Of a stretch of DNA of 64,000 bases, positions 23,052 through 34,344 are shown one piece after another (positions within the stretch are counted from its first letter, which is position 1; every line of letters begins with the position of its first letter). Source of the DNA: Ehretia macrophylla. Its lineage: Eukaryota > Streptophyta > Magnoliopsida > Boraginales > Ehretiaceae. Both the position numbers and the translations under genes were made by a program. The notes under the pieces were generated by a model, which had not been told where the DNA came from, made no database searches, and worked only from the letters and a program-made list of their open reading frames with translations. Where the stretch lies: NCBI GenBank assembly GCA_037974665.1, contig CM075773.1:17350146-17414145 (forward strand), given 5' to 3'.

Positions 23052-23572
23052 GTCATGTTGAGGGCACAATTCCTTTATGTGTTAATGGTTCACAGTCCCA
23101 GCCTAGAGATATGGCCCATTCAAAAGGCCCAATGGGCTTAACGACAACCCATCCGCTTCAACAACGCAGCATCCTCGCAAGACGTGATATCAACGCATTT
23201 TAGGGTCCTCTAATGTGCCGCGAGTAAGGTTGTCGTCCTTTTAACAGCTCACGACGTACGATCCGGGACAGAAAAATAGAGCAAAAGAAGAAAAGTTGCC
23301 CGAAACAGATGAAAACGTTCGATTTTGAGCTCCAAAAAGGGCACAGCAAGCTAGCTAGCTGCCCCCGTCTTAGAGCTCTCAAAGAGCTTTCCAACGGTAT
23401 GCCGTGCGCCTCGTAACTCCTTACGGATCAAAAGTTATGGGCACTGGTTTGCGGGCCCGGCCTCCATGTGAAGAGAAGTTGTCTTGCCCATGGTGCCGTG
23501 GGATTCGATAATAGAAATGTGGTGGGTAAAGTATCTTGGAAACCCTAACCGGAGCAAAAAAAATTGAAAAGG

Positions 23573-23691
23573 GGGGTGCAACACGAGGACTTCCCAGGGG
23601 GTCACCCATCCTAGTACTACTCTCGCCCAAGCACGCTTAACTTCGGAGTTCTGATGGTATCCGGTGCATTAGTGCTGGTATGATCGCACCC
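23573..23691 (-). rRNA. 5S rRNA: 5S rRNA, copy 36
   Basis: It has one change, nt 34 C>A. The 3' spacer 23052-23572 is short. Confidence 0.97.
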
Positions 23692-24212
23692 GTCATGTTG
23701 AGGGCACAATTCCTTTATGTGTTAACGTTTCACAGTCCCAGCCTAGAGATATGGCCAATTCAAAAGGCCCAGTGGGCTTAACGACAACCCATCCGCTTCA
23801 ACAACGCAGCATCCTCGCAAGACGTGATATCGACACATTGTAGGGTCCTCTAATGTGCCGCGAGTAAGGTTGTCGTCCTTTTAAAAGCTCACGACGTACG
23901 ATACGGGACGGAAAAACAGAGCAATAGAAGAAAAGTGGCCCAAAACAGATGAAAAAGTTCGATTTTGAGCTCTGAAAAGGGTAAAGCGAGCTAGCTAGCT
24001 GCCCTCGTCGTAGAGCTCTCAGAGAGCTTTCCAACGGTATGCTGTGCGCCTCGTAACTCCTTACGGATCAAAAGTTATGGGCACCGGTTTGCGGGCCCAT
24101 CGTCCAAGTGAAGAGAAGTTGTCTTGCCCAAGGTGCCGTGGTATTCGATAATAGAAATGTGGTGGGTAAAGTATCTTGGCAACCCTAACCGGAGCAAAAA
24201 AAATTGAAAAGA

Positions 24213-24331
24213 GGGGTGCAACACGAGGACTTCCCAGGGGGTCACCTATCCTAGTATTACTCTCGTCCAAGCACGCTTAACTTCAAAGTTCTGATGGGAT
24301 CCGGTGCATTAGTGCGGGTATGATCGCACCC
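24213..24331 (-). rRNA. 5S rRNA: 5S rRNA, copy 37, diverged
   Basis: There are six changes: nt 16 A>C, 46 C>T, 47 C>T, 66 G>A, 75 G>A and 85 G>A. Five are C>T or G>A. The 3' spacer 23692-24212 is short. Confidence 0.94.
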
Positions 24332-24852
24332 GTCATGTTGAGGGCACAATTCCTTTATTTGTTAATGGTTCACAGTCCCAGCCTGGAAAGATGGCCCATT
24401 CAAAAGGCCCAATGGGCTTAACGACAACCCATCCGCTTCAACAACGCAGCATCCTCGCAAGACGTGATATCGACGCATTGTAGGGTCCTCTAATGTGCCG
24501 CGAGTAAGGTTGTCGTCCTTTTAACAGCTCACGACGTACGATCCGGGATGGAAAAACAGAGCAAAAGAAGAAAAGTGGCCCGAAACTGATGAAAACGTTC
24601 GATTTTGAGCTCTGAAAAGGGCACAGCGAGCTAGCTAGTTGCCCCCGTCGTAGAGCTCTCAGAGAGCTTTCGAACGGTATGCTGTGCGCCTCGTAACTCC
24701 TTACGGATCAAAAGTTATGGGCACTGATTTGCGGGCCCAGCCTCCATGTGAAGAGAAGTTGTCTTGCCCAAGGTGCCGTGGTATTCGATAATAGAAATGT
24801 GGTGGGTAAAGTATCTTGGCAACCCTAACCGGAGCAAAAAAAATTGAAAAGG

Positions 24853-24971
24853 GGGGTGCAACACGAGGACTTCCCAGGGGGTCACCCATCCTAGTACTAC
24901 TCTCGCCCAAGCACGCTTAACTTTGGAGTTCTGATGGGATCCGGTGCATTAGTGCTGGTATGATCGCACCC
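24853..24971 (-). rRNA. 5S rRNA: 5S rRNA, copy 38
   Basis: It has one change, nt 48 G>A at a CpG. The 3' spacer 24332-24852 is short. Confidence 0.97.
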
Positions 24972-25529
24972 GTCATGTTTAGGGCACAATTCCTTTATGT
25001 GTTAACGGTTCACAGTCCCAGCCTAGAGATATGGCCCATTCAAAAGGCCCAATGGGCTTAACGACAACCCATCCGCTTCAACAACGCAACATCCTTGCAA
25101 GACGTGATATCGACGCATTGTAGGGTCCTCTAATGTGCCGCGAGTAAGGTTGTCGTCCTTTTAACAGCTCACGACGTACGATCCGGGACGGAAAAACAGA
25201 GCAAAAGAAGAAAAGTGGCCCGAAACTAATGAAAATGTTCGATTTTGAGCTCCGAAAAGGGCACAGCGAGCTAGCTGGCTGCCCCCGTCGTAGAGCTCCC
25301 AGAGAGCTTTCCAACGGTATGCTGTGCGCCTCGTAACTCCTTACGGATCAAAAGTTATGGGCACCGGAGCGACGGAGACCTGGTCACAAGCCCTACGCCC
25401 TCAGTTTGCGGGCCCAGCCTCCACGTGAAGAGAAGTTGTCTTGCCCAAGGTACCGTGGGATTCGATAATAGAAATGTGGTGGGTAACGTATCTTGGCAAC
25501 CCTAACCGGAGCAAAAAAAATTGAAAAGG

Positions 25530-25648
25530 GGGGTGCAACACGAGGACTTCCCAGGGGGTCACCCATCCTAGTACTACTCTCGCCCAAGCACGCTTAACTT
25601 CGGAGTTCTGATGGGATCCGGTGCATTAGTGCTGGTATGATCGCACCC
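25530..25648 (-). rRNA. 5S rRNA: 5S rRNA, copy 39
   Basis: The gene is identical to consensus. The 3' spacer 24972-25529 is long. Confidence 0.98.
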
Positions 25649-26169
25649 GTCATGTTGAGGGCACAATTCCTTTATGTGTTAACGGTTCACAGTCCCAGCC
25701 TAGAGATATGGCCCATTCAAAAGGCCCAATGGGCTTAACGACAACCCATCCGCTTCAACAACGCAGCATCCTTGCAAGACGTGATATCGACGCATTGTAG
25801 GGTCCTCTAATGTGCCGCGAGTAGGGTTGTCGTCCTTTTAACAGCTCACGACGTACGATCCGGGACGGAAAAACAGAGCAAAAGAAGAAAACTGGCCCGA
25901 AACTGATGAAAAGGTTCGATTTTGAGCTCCAAAAAGGGTACAGCGAGCTAGCTAGCTGCCCCCGTTGTAGAGCTCTCAGAGGGCTTTTCAACGGTATGCT
26001 GTGCGCCTCGTAACTCCTTACAGATCAAATGTTATTGTCACCGGTTTGCAGGCCCAGCCTCCATGTGAAGAGAAGTTGTCTTGCCCAAGGTGCCGTGGTA
26101 TTCGATAATAGAAATATGGTGGGTAAAGTATCTTGGCAACCCTAACCGGAGCAAAAAAAATTGAAAAGG

Positions 26170-26288
26170 GGGGTGCAACACGAGGACTTCGCAGGGGGTC
26201 ACCCATCCTAGAACTACTCTCGCCCAAACACCCTTAACTTCGGACTTCTGATGGGACCCGGTGAATTAGTGCTGGTATGATCGCACCC
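26170..26288 (-). rRNA. 5S rRNA: 5S rRNA, copy 40, diverged
   Basis: There are seven changes: nt 25 G>T, 32 A>G, 44 C>G, 57 C>G, 61 C>T, 77 A>T and 98 G>C. Nt 25, 61 and 98 are shared with copy 45. The TATA-like element is altered to AAAAAG. The 3' spacer 25649-26169 is short. Confidence 0.94.
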
Positions 26289-26846
26289 GTCATGTTGAGG
26301 GCACATTTTCTTTTTGTGTTAATGGTTCACAGTTCCAGCCTAGAGATGTGGCCCATTCAAAAGGCCCAATGGGCTTAACGACAACCCATCCGCTTCAACA
26401 ACGCAGCATCCTCGCAAGACGTGATATCGACGCATTGTAGGGTCCTCTAATGTGCCGCGAGTAAGGTTGTCGTCCTTTTAACAGCTCACGACGTACGATC
26501 CGGGACGGAAAAACAGAGCAAAAGAAGAAAAATGGCCCGAAACTAATGAAAATGTTCGGTTTTGAGCTCTGAAAACGGCACAGCGAGTTAGCTTGCTGCC
26601 CCCATCGTAGAGATCTCAGAGAGCTTTCCAACGGTATGCTGTGCGCCTCGTAACTCCTTACGGATCAAAAGTTATAGGTACCGGAGCGACGGAGACCTGG
26701 TCACAAGCCCTACGCCCTCGGTTTACGGGCCCAGCCTCCACGTGAAGAGAAGTTGTCTTGCCCAAGGTGCCGTGGCATTCGATAATAGAAATGTGGTGGG
26801 TAAAGTATCTTGGCAACCCTAACCGTAGCAAAAAAAATTGAAAAGG

Positions 26847-26964
26847 GGGGTGCAACACGAGGACTTCCAAGGGGTCACCCATCCTAGTACTACTCAAGCC
26901 CAAGCACGCTTAACTTCGGAGTTCTGATGGGATCCGGTGCATTAGTGCTGGTATGATCACACCC
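26847..26964 (-). rRNA. 5S rRNA: 5S rRNA, copy 41 (118 nt)
   Basis: One base is missing from the GGG at nt 97-99 (box C), with 95 C>T beside it. Further changes are nt 6 C>T, 68 G>T and 69 A>T (IE). The TATA-like element reads ATAATG. The 3' spacer 26289-26846 is long. Likely a weak or dead copy. Confidence 0.93.
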
Positions 26965-27522
26965 GTCATGTTGAGGGCACAATTCCATTATGTGTTAACG
27001 GTTCACAGTCCCAGCCTAGAGATATGGCCCATTCAAAAGGCCCAATGGGCTTAACGACAACCCATCCGCTTCAACAACGCAGCATCCTCACAAGACGTGA
27101 TATCGATGCATTGTAGGGTCCTCTAATGTGCCGCGAGTAAGGTTGTCGTCCTTTTAACAGCTCACGACGTACGATCCGGGATGGAAAAACAGAGCAAAAG
27201 AAGAAAAGTAGCCCGAAACTAATGAAAACGTTCGATTTTGAGCTCCGAAAAGGGCAAAGCGAGCTAGCTGGCTGCCCCCGTCGTAGAGCTCTCAGAGAGC
27301 TTTCCAACGGTATGCTGTGCGCCTCGTAACTCCTTACGGATCAAAAGTTATGGGCACCGGAGCGACGGAGACCTGGTCACAAGCCCTACGCCCTCGGTTT
27401 GCGGGCCCAGCCTCTACGTGAAGAGAAGTTGTCTTGCCCAAGGTGCCGTGGGATTCGATAATAGAAATGTGGTGGGTAAAGTATCTTGGCAACCCTAACC
27501 GGAGGAAAAAAAATTGAAAAGG

Positions 27523-27641
27523 GGGGTGCAACACGAGGACTTCCCAGGGGGTCACCCATCCTAGTACTACTCTCGCCCAAGCACGCTTAACTTCGGAGTT
27601 CTGATGGGATCCGGTGCATTAGTGCTGGTATGATCGCACCC
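27523..27641 (-). rRNA. 5S rRNA: 5S rRNA, copy 42
   Basis: The gene is identical to consensus. The 3' spacer 26965-27522 is long. Confidence 0.98.
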
Positions 27642-28208
27642 GTCATGTTGAGGGCACAATTCCTTTATGTGTTAACGGTTCACAGTCCCAGCCTAGAGAT
27701 ATGGCCCATTCAAAAGGCCCAATGGGCTTAACGACAACCCATCCGCTTCGACAACGCAGCATCCTCGCAAGACGTGATATCGACGCATTGTTGGGTCCTC
27801 TAATGTGCCGCGAGTAAGGTTGTCATCCTTTTAACAGCTCACGACGTACGATCCGGGACGGAAAAACAGAGCAAAAGAAGAAAAGTGGCCCGAAACTAAT
27901 GAAAACGTTCGATTTTGAGCTCCGAAAAGGGCACAACGAGCTAGCTAGCTGCCCCCGTCGTAGAGCTCTCATAGAGCTTTCCAACGGTATGCTGTGCGCC
28001 TCGTAACTCCTTACGGATCAAAAGTTATGGGCACCGGAGCGACGGAGACCTGGTCACAAGCCCTACGCCCTCGGTTTGCGGGCCCAGCCTCCACGTGAAG
28101 AGAAGTTGTCTTGCCCAAGGTGCCGTGGGATTCAGTAATAGAAATGTGGTGGATAAAGTATCTTGGCAACCCTAACCGGGGCAAAAAAAATTGAAAAGGG
28201 AGGGGGGA

Positions 28209-28326
28209 GGGGTACAACACGAGGACTTCCAGGGGGTCACCCATCCTAGTACTACTCTCGCCCAAGCACGCTTAACTTCGGAGTTCTGATGGGATCCGGT
28301 GCATTAGTGCTGGTATGATCGCACCC
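28209..28326 (-). rRNA. 5S rRNA: 5S rRNA, copy 43 (118 nt)
   Basis: One G is missing from nt 97-99 and there is 114 C>T. The 3' side has a purine-rich expansion (28195-28208) that pushes the TTTT terminator about 9 bp further from the gene. The 3' spacer 27642-28208 is long (567 bp). Confidence 0.94.
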
Positions 28327-28884
28327 GTCATGTTGAGGGCACAATTCCTTTATGTGTTAACAGTTCACAATCCCAGCCTAGAGATATGGCCCATTCAAAA
28401 GGACCAATGGGCTTAACGACAACCCATCCGCTTCAACAACGCAGCATCCTCGCAAGACGTGATATCGACGCATTGTAGGGTCCTCTAATGTGCCGCGAGT
28501 AAGGTTGTGGTCCTTTTAACAGCTCACGACGTACGATCCGGGACGGAAAAACAGGGCAAAAGAAGAAAAGTAGTCCGAAACTAATGAAAACGTTCGATTT
28601 TGAGCTCCGAAAAGGGCACAGCAAGCTAGCTGGCTGCCCCCATCGTAGAGCTCTCAGAGAGCTTTCCAACGGTATGCTGTGCGCCTCGTAACTCCTTACG
28701 GATCAAAAGTTATGGGCACCGGAGCGACGGAGACCTGGTCACAAGCCCTACGCCCTCGGTTTGCGGGCCCAGCCTCCACGTGAAGAGAAGTTGTCTTGCC
28801 CAAGGTGCCGTGCGATTCGATAATAGAAATGTGGTGGGTAAAGTATCTTGGCAACCCTAACCGGAGCAAAAAAAATTGAAAAGG

Positions 28885-29003
28885 GGGGTGCAATACGAGG
28901 ACTTCCCAGGGGGTCACCCATCCTAGTACTACTCTCGCCCAAGCACGCTTAACTTCGGAGTTCTGATGGGATCCGGTGCATTAGTGCTGGTATGATCGCA
29001 CCC
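28885..29003 (-). rRNA. 5S rRNA: 5S rRNA, copy 44
   Basis: It has one change, nt 110 G>A. The 3' spacer 28327-28884 is long. Confidence 0.97.
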
Positions 29004-29524
29004 GTCATGTTGAGGGCACAATTCCTTTATGTGTTAACGGTTCACAGTCCCAGCCTAGAGATATGGCCCATTCAAAAGGCCCAATGGGCTTAACGACAAC
29101 CCATCCGCTTCAACAACGTAGCATCCTCGCAAGACGTGATATCGACGCATTGTAGGGTCCTCTAATATGCCGCGAGTAAGGTTGTCGTCCTTTTAACAGC
29201 TCACGACGTACGATCTGGGACGGAAAAACAGAGCAAATGAAGAAAAGTGTCCCGAAACTGATGAAAAGGTTCGATTTTGAGCTCCAAAAAGTTTACAGCG
29301 CGCTAGCTAGCTGCCCCCGTCGTAGAGCTCTCAGAGGGCTTTTCAACGGTATGCTGTGCGCCTCGTAACTCCTTACGGATCAAAAGTTATTGTCACCGGT
29401 TTGCGAGCCCAGCCTCCATGTGAAGAGAAGTTGTCTTGCCCAAGGTGACGTGGTATTCGATAATAGAAATGTGGTGGGTAAAGTATCTTGGCAACCCTAA
29501 CCGGAGCAAAAAAAATTGAAAAGG

Positions 29525-29643
29525 GGGGTGCAACACGAGGACTTCGCAGGGGGTCACCCATCCTAGTACTACTCTCGCCCAAACACGCTTAACTTCGGAG
29601 TTCTGATGGGATCCGGTGAATTAGTGCTGGTATGATCGCACCC
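29525..29643 (-). rRNA. 5S rRNA: 5S rRNA, copy 45
   Basis: Changes are nt 25 G>T, 61 C>T and 98 G>C, all shared with copy 40, five units away. The 3' spacer 29004-29524 is short. Confidence 0.96.
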
Positions 29644-30202
29644 GTCATGTTGAGGGCACAATTCCTTTATGTGTTAATGGTTCAGAGTTCCAGCCTAGAG
29701 ATATGGCCCATTCAAAAGGCCCAATGGGCTTAACGACAACCCATCCGCTTCAACAACGCAGCATCCTCGCAAGACATGATATCGACACATTGTAGGGTCC
29801 TCTAATGTGCCGCGAGTAAGATTGTCGTCCTTTTAACAACTCACGACGTACGATCCGGGACGGAAAAACAGAGCAAAAGAAGAAAAGTGGCCCGAAACTG
29901 ATGAAAACGTTCGATTTTGAGCTCCGAAAAGGGCACAGCGAGCTAGCTAGCTGCCCCCGTCGTAGAGCTCTCAGAGAGCTTTCCAACGGTGTGCTGTGCG
30001 CCTCGTAACTCCTTACGGATCAAAAGTTATGGGCACCGGAGCGACGGAGACCTGGTCACAAGCCCTACGCCCTCGGTTTGTGGGCCCAGCCTCCACGTGA
30101 AGAGAAGTTGTCTTGCCCAAGGTGCCGTGGGATTCGATAATAGAAATGTGGTGGGTAAAGTATCTTGGCAACCCTAACCGGAGCAAAAAAAATTGAAAAG
30201 GG

Positions 30203-30320
30203 GGGGTGCAACACGAGGACTTCCAGGGGGTCACCCATCCTAGTACTACTCTCGCCCAAGCACGCTTAACTTCGGAGTTCTGATGCAATCCGGTGCATTA
30301 GTGCTGGTATGATCGCACCC
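30203..30320 (-). rRNA. 5S rRNA: 5S rRNA, copy 46 (118 nt)
   Basis: One G is missing from nt 97-99, with 34 C>T and 35 C>G. The 3' spacer 29644-30202 is long. Confidence 0.94.
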
Positions 30321-30879
30321 GTCATGTTGAGGGCACAATTCCTTTATGTGTTAACGGTTCACAGTCCCAGCCTAGAGATATGGCCCATTCAAAAGGCCCA
30401 ATGGGCTTAACGACAACCCATCCGCTTCAACAACGCAGCATCCTCGCAAGACGTGATATCGACGCATTGTAGGGTCCTCTAATGTGCCGCGAGTAAGGTT
30501 GTCGTCCTTTTAACAGCTTACGACGTACGATCCGGGACGGAAAAACAGAGCAAAAGAAGAAAAGTGGCCCGAAACTGATGAAAACGTTTGATTTTGAGCT
30601 CTGAAAAGGGCACAGCGAGCTAGCTAGCTGCCACCGTCGCAGAGCTCTCAGAGAGCTTTCCAACGGTATGCTGTGCGCCTCGTAACTCCTTACGGATCAA
30701 AAGTTATGGGCACCGGAGCGACGGAGACCTGGTCACAAGCCCTACGCACTCGGTTTGCGGGCCCAGCCTCCACGTGAAGAGAAGTTGTCTTGCCCAAGGT
30801 GCCGTGGGATTCGATAATAGAAATGTGGTGGGTAAAGTATCTTGGCAACCCTAACCGGAGCAAAAAAAAATTGAAAAGG

Positions 30880-30998
30880 GGGGTGCAACACGAGGACTTC
30901 CCAGGGGGTCACCCATCCTAGTACTACTCTCGCCCAAGCACGCTTAACTTCGGAGTTCTGATGGGATCCGGTGCATTAGTGCTGGTATGATCGCACCC
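30880..30998 (-). rRNA. 5S rRNA: 5S rRNA, copy 47
   Basis: The gene is identical to consensus. The 3' spacer 30321-30879 is long, with nine T's in the terminator. Confidence 0.98.
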
Positions 30999-31555
30999 GT
31001 CATGTTGAAGGCACAATTCCTTTATGTGTTAACGGTTCACAGTCCTAGCCTAGAGATATGGCCCATTCAAAAGGCCCAATGGGCTTAACAACAACCCACC
31101 CGCTTCAACAACGCAGCATCCTCGCAAGACGTGATATCGATGCATTTTAGGGTCCTCTAATGTGCCACGAATAAGGTTGTCATCCTTTTAACAGCTCACG
31201 ACATACGATCCGGGACGGAAAAACAGAGCAAAAGAAGAAAAGTGGCCCGAAACTGATTAAAACGTTCGATTTTGAGCTCCGAAAAGGGCACAGCGAGCTA
31301 GATAGCTGCCCCCGTCGTAGAGCTCTCAGAGAGCTTTCCAACGGTTTGCTGTGCGCCTCGTAACTCCTGACGGATCAAAAGTTATGGGAACCGGAGCGAC
31401 AGAGACCTGGTCACAAGCCCTACGCCCTCGGTTTGCGGGCCCAGCCTCCACGTGAAGAGAAGTTGTCTTGCCTAAGATGCCGTGGGATTCGATAATAGAA
31501 ATGTGGTGGATAAAGTATCTTGGAAACCCTAACCGGGTAAAAAAAAATTGAAAAT

Positions 31556-31674
31556 GGGGTGCAACACTAGGACTTCCCAGGGGGTCACCCATCCTAGTAC
31601 TACTCTCGCCCAAGCACGCTTAACATCGGAGTTCTGATGGGATCCGGTGCATTAGTGCTGGTATGATCGCACCC
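31556..31674 (-). rRNA. 5S rRNA: 5S rRNA, copy 48
   Basis: Changes are nt 50 A>T and 107 C>A. The 3' spacer 30999-31555 is long and contains several private changes. Confidence 0.96.
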
Positions 31675-32232
31675 GTAATGTTGAGGGCATAATTCCTTTA
31701 TGTGTTAACGGTTCACAGTCCCAGCCTAGAGATATGGCCCATTCAAAAGGCCCAATGGGCTTAACGACAACCCATCCGCTTCAACAACGCAGCATCCTCG
31801 CAAGACGTGATATCGACGCATTGTAGGGTCCTCTAATGTGCCGCGAGTAAGGTTGTCATCCTTTTAACAGCTCACGACGTACGATCCGGGACGGAAAAAC
31901 AGAGCAAAAGAAGAAAAGTGGCCCGAAACTGATGAAAACGTTCGATTTTGAGCTCTAAAAAGGGCACATCAAGCTAGCTAGCTGCCCCCGTCGTAGAGCT
32001 CTCAGAGAGCTTTCCAACGGTTTGCTGTGCGCCTCGTAACTCCCTTCGGATCAAAAGTTATGGGCACCGGAGCGACGGAGACCTGGTCACAAGCCCTACG
32101 CCCTCGGTTTGCGGGCCCAGCCTCGACGTGAAGAGAAGTTGTCTTGCCTAAGGTGCCGTGGGATTCGATAATAGAAATGTGGTGGGTAAAGTATCTTGGC
32201 AACCCTAACCGGAGCAAAAAAAATTGAAAAGG

Positions 32233-32351
32233 GGGGTGCAACACGAGGACTTCCTAGGGGGTCACCCATCCTAGTACTACTCTCGCCCAAGCACGCTTAA
32301 CTTTGGAGTTCTGATGGGATCCGGTGTATTAGTGCTGGTATGATCGCACCC
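32233..32351 (-). rRNA. 5S rRNA: 5S rRNA, copy 49
   Basis: Changes are nt 25 G>A, 48 G>A and 97 G>A. The 3' spacer 31675-32232 is long. Confidence 0.96.
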
Positions 32352-32909
32352 GTCATGTTGAGGGCACAATTCCTTTATGTGTTAACGGTTCATAGTCCCA
32401 GCCTAGAGATATGGCCCATTCAAAAGGCCCAATGGGCTTAACGACAACCCATCCGCTTCAACAACGCAGCATCCTCGCAAGACGTGATATCGACGCATTG
32501 TAGGGTCCTCTAAAGTGCCGCGAGTAAGGTTGTCGTCCTTTTAACAGCTCACGACGTACGATCCGGGACGGAAAAACAGAGCAAAAGAAGAAAAGTGGCC
32601 CGAAAATGATGAAAACGTTCGATTTTGAGCTCCGAAAAGGGCACAGCGAGCTAGCTAGCTGCCCCCGTCGTAGAGCTCTCAAAGAGCTTTCCAACGGTTT
32701 GTTGTGCGCCTCGTAACTCCTTACGGATCAAAAGTTATGGGCACCGGAGCGACGGAGACCTGGTCACAAGCCCTACGCCCTCGGTTTGCGGGCCCAGCCT
32801 CCACGTGAAGAGAAGTTGTCTTGCCCAAGGTGCCGTGGGATTCGATAATAGAAATGTGGTGGGTAAAGTATCTTGGCAACCCTAACCGGAGCAAAAAAAA
32901 TTGAAAAGG

Positions 32910-33028
32910 GGGGTGCAACACGAGGACTTCCCAGGGGGTCACCCATCCTAGTACTACTCTCGCCCAAGCATGCTTAACTTCGGAGTTCTTATGGGATCCG
33001 GTGCATTAGTGCTGGTATGATCGCACCC
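32910..33028 (-). rRNA. 5S rRNA: 5S rRNA, copy 50
   Basis: Changes are nt 39 C>A and 58 G>A. The 3' spacer 32352-32909 is long. Confidence 0.97.
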
Positions 33029-33549
33029 GTCATGTTGAGGGCACAGTTCCTTTATGTGTTAACGGTTCACAGTCCCAGCCTAGAGATATGGCCCATTCAA
33101 AAGGCCCAATGGGCTTAACGACAACCCATCCGCTTCAACAACGCAGCATCCTCGCAAGACGTGATATCGACGCATTGTAGGGTCCTCTAATGTGCCGCGA
33201 GTAAGGTTGTCGTCCTTTTAACAGCTCACGACGTACGATCCGGGACGGAAAAACAGAGCAAAAGAAGAAAAGTGGCCCGAAACTGATGAAAAGGTTCGAT
33301 TTTGAGCTCCGAAAAGGGCACAGCAAGCTAGCCAGCTGCCCCTGTCGTAGAGCTCTCAGAGAGCATTCCAACGGTATGCTGTGCGCCTCGTAACTCCTTA
33401 CGGATCAAAAGTTATGGGCACCGGTTTGCGGGCCCAGCCTCCACGTGAAGAGAAGTTGTCTTGCCCAAGGTTCCGTGGGATTCGATTATAGAAATGTGGT
33501 GGGTAAAGTATCTTGGCAACCCTAACCGGAGCAAAAAAAATTGAAAAGG

Positions 33550-33668
33550 GGGGTGCAAAACTAGGACTTCCCAGGGGGTCACCCATCCTTGTACTACTCT
33601 CGCCCAAGCACGCTTAACTTCGGAGTTCTGATGGGATCCGGTGCATTAGTGCTGGTATGATCGCACCC
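33550..33668 (-). rRNA. 5S rRNA: 5S rRNA, copy 51
   Basis: Changes are nt 79 T>A, 107 C>A and 110 G>T. The 3' spacer 33029-33549 is short. Confidence 0.96.
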
Positions 33669-34225
33669 GTCATGTTGAGGGCACAATTCCTTTATGTGTT
33701 AACGGTTCACAGTCCCAGCCTAGAGATATGGCCCATTCAAAAAGCCCAATGGGCTTAACGACATCCCATCCGCTTCAACAACGCAGCATCCTCGCAAGAC
33801 GTGATATCGACGCATTGTAGGGTCCTCTAATGTGCCGCGAGTAAGGTTGTCGTCCTTTTAACAGCTCACAACTTACGATCCGGGACGGAAAAACAGAGCA
33901 AAAGAAGAAAAGTGGCCCGAAACTGATGAAAACGTTCGATTTTGAGCTCCGAAAAGGGCACAGCGCGCTAGCAAGCTGCCCCCGTCGTAGAGCTCTCAGA
34001 GAGCTTTCCAACGGTTTGCTGTGCGCCTCGTAACTCCTTACGGATCAAAAGTTATGGGCACCGGAGCGACGGAGACCTGGTCACAAGCCCTACGCCCTCG
34101 GTTTGCAGGCCCAGCCTCCACGTGAAGAGAAGTTGCCTTGCCCAAGGTGCCGTGGGATTCGATAATAGAAATGTGGTGGGTAAAGTATCTTGGCAACCCT
34201 AACCGGAGCAAAAATATTGAAAAAG

Positions 34226-34344
34226 GGGGTGCAACACGAGGACTTCCCAGGGGGTCACCCATCCTAGTACTACTCTCGCCCAAGCACGCTTAACTTCGGA
34301 GTTCTGATGGGATTCAGTGCATTAGTGCTAGTATGATCGCACCC
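34226..34344 (-). rRNA. 5S rRNA: 5S rRNA, copy 52
   Basis: Changes are nt 15 C>T, 29 C>T and 31 G>A. Its long T-run is interrupted (AATATTTTT), though the first TTTT remains. The 3' spacer 33669-34225 is long. The upstream neighbour is the chimeric spacer that has lost a gene. Confidence 0.96.
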
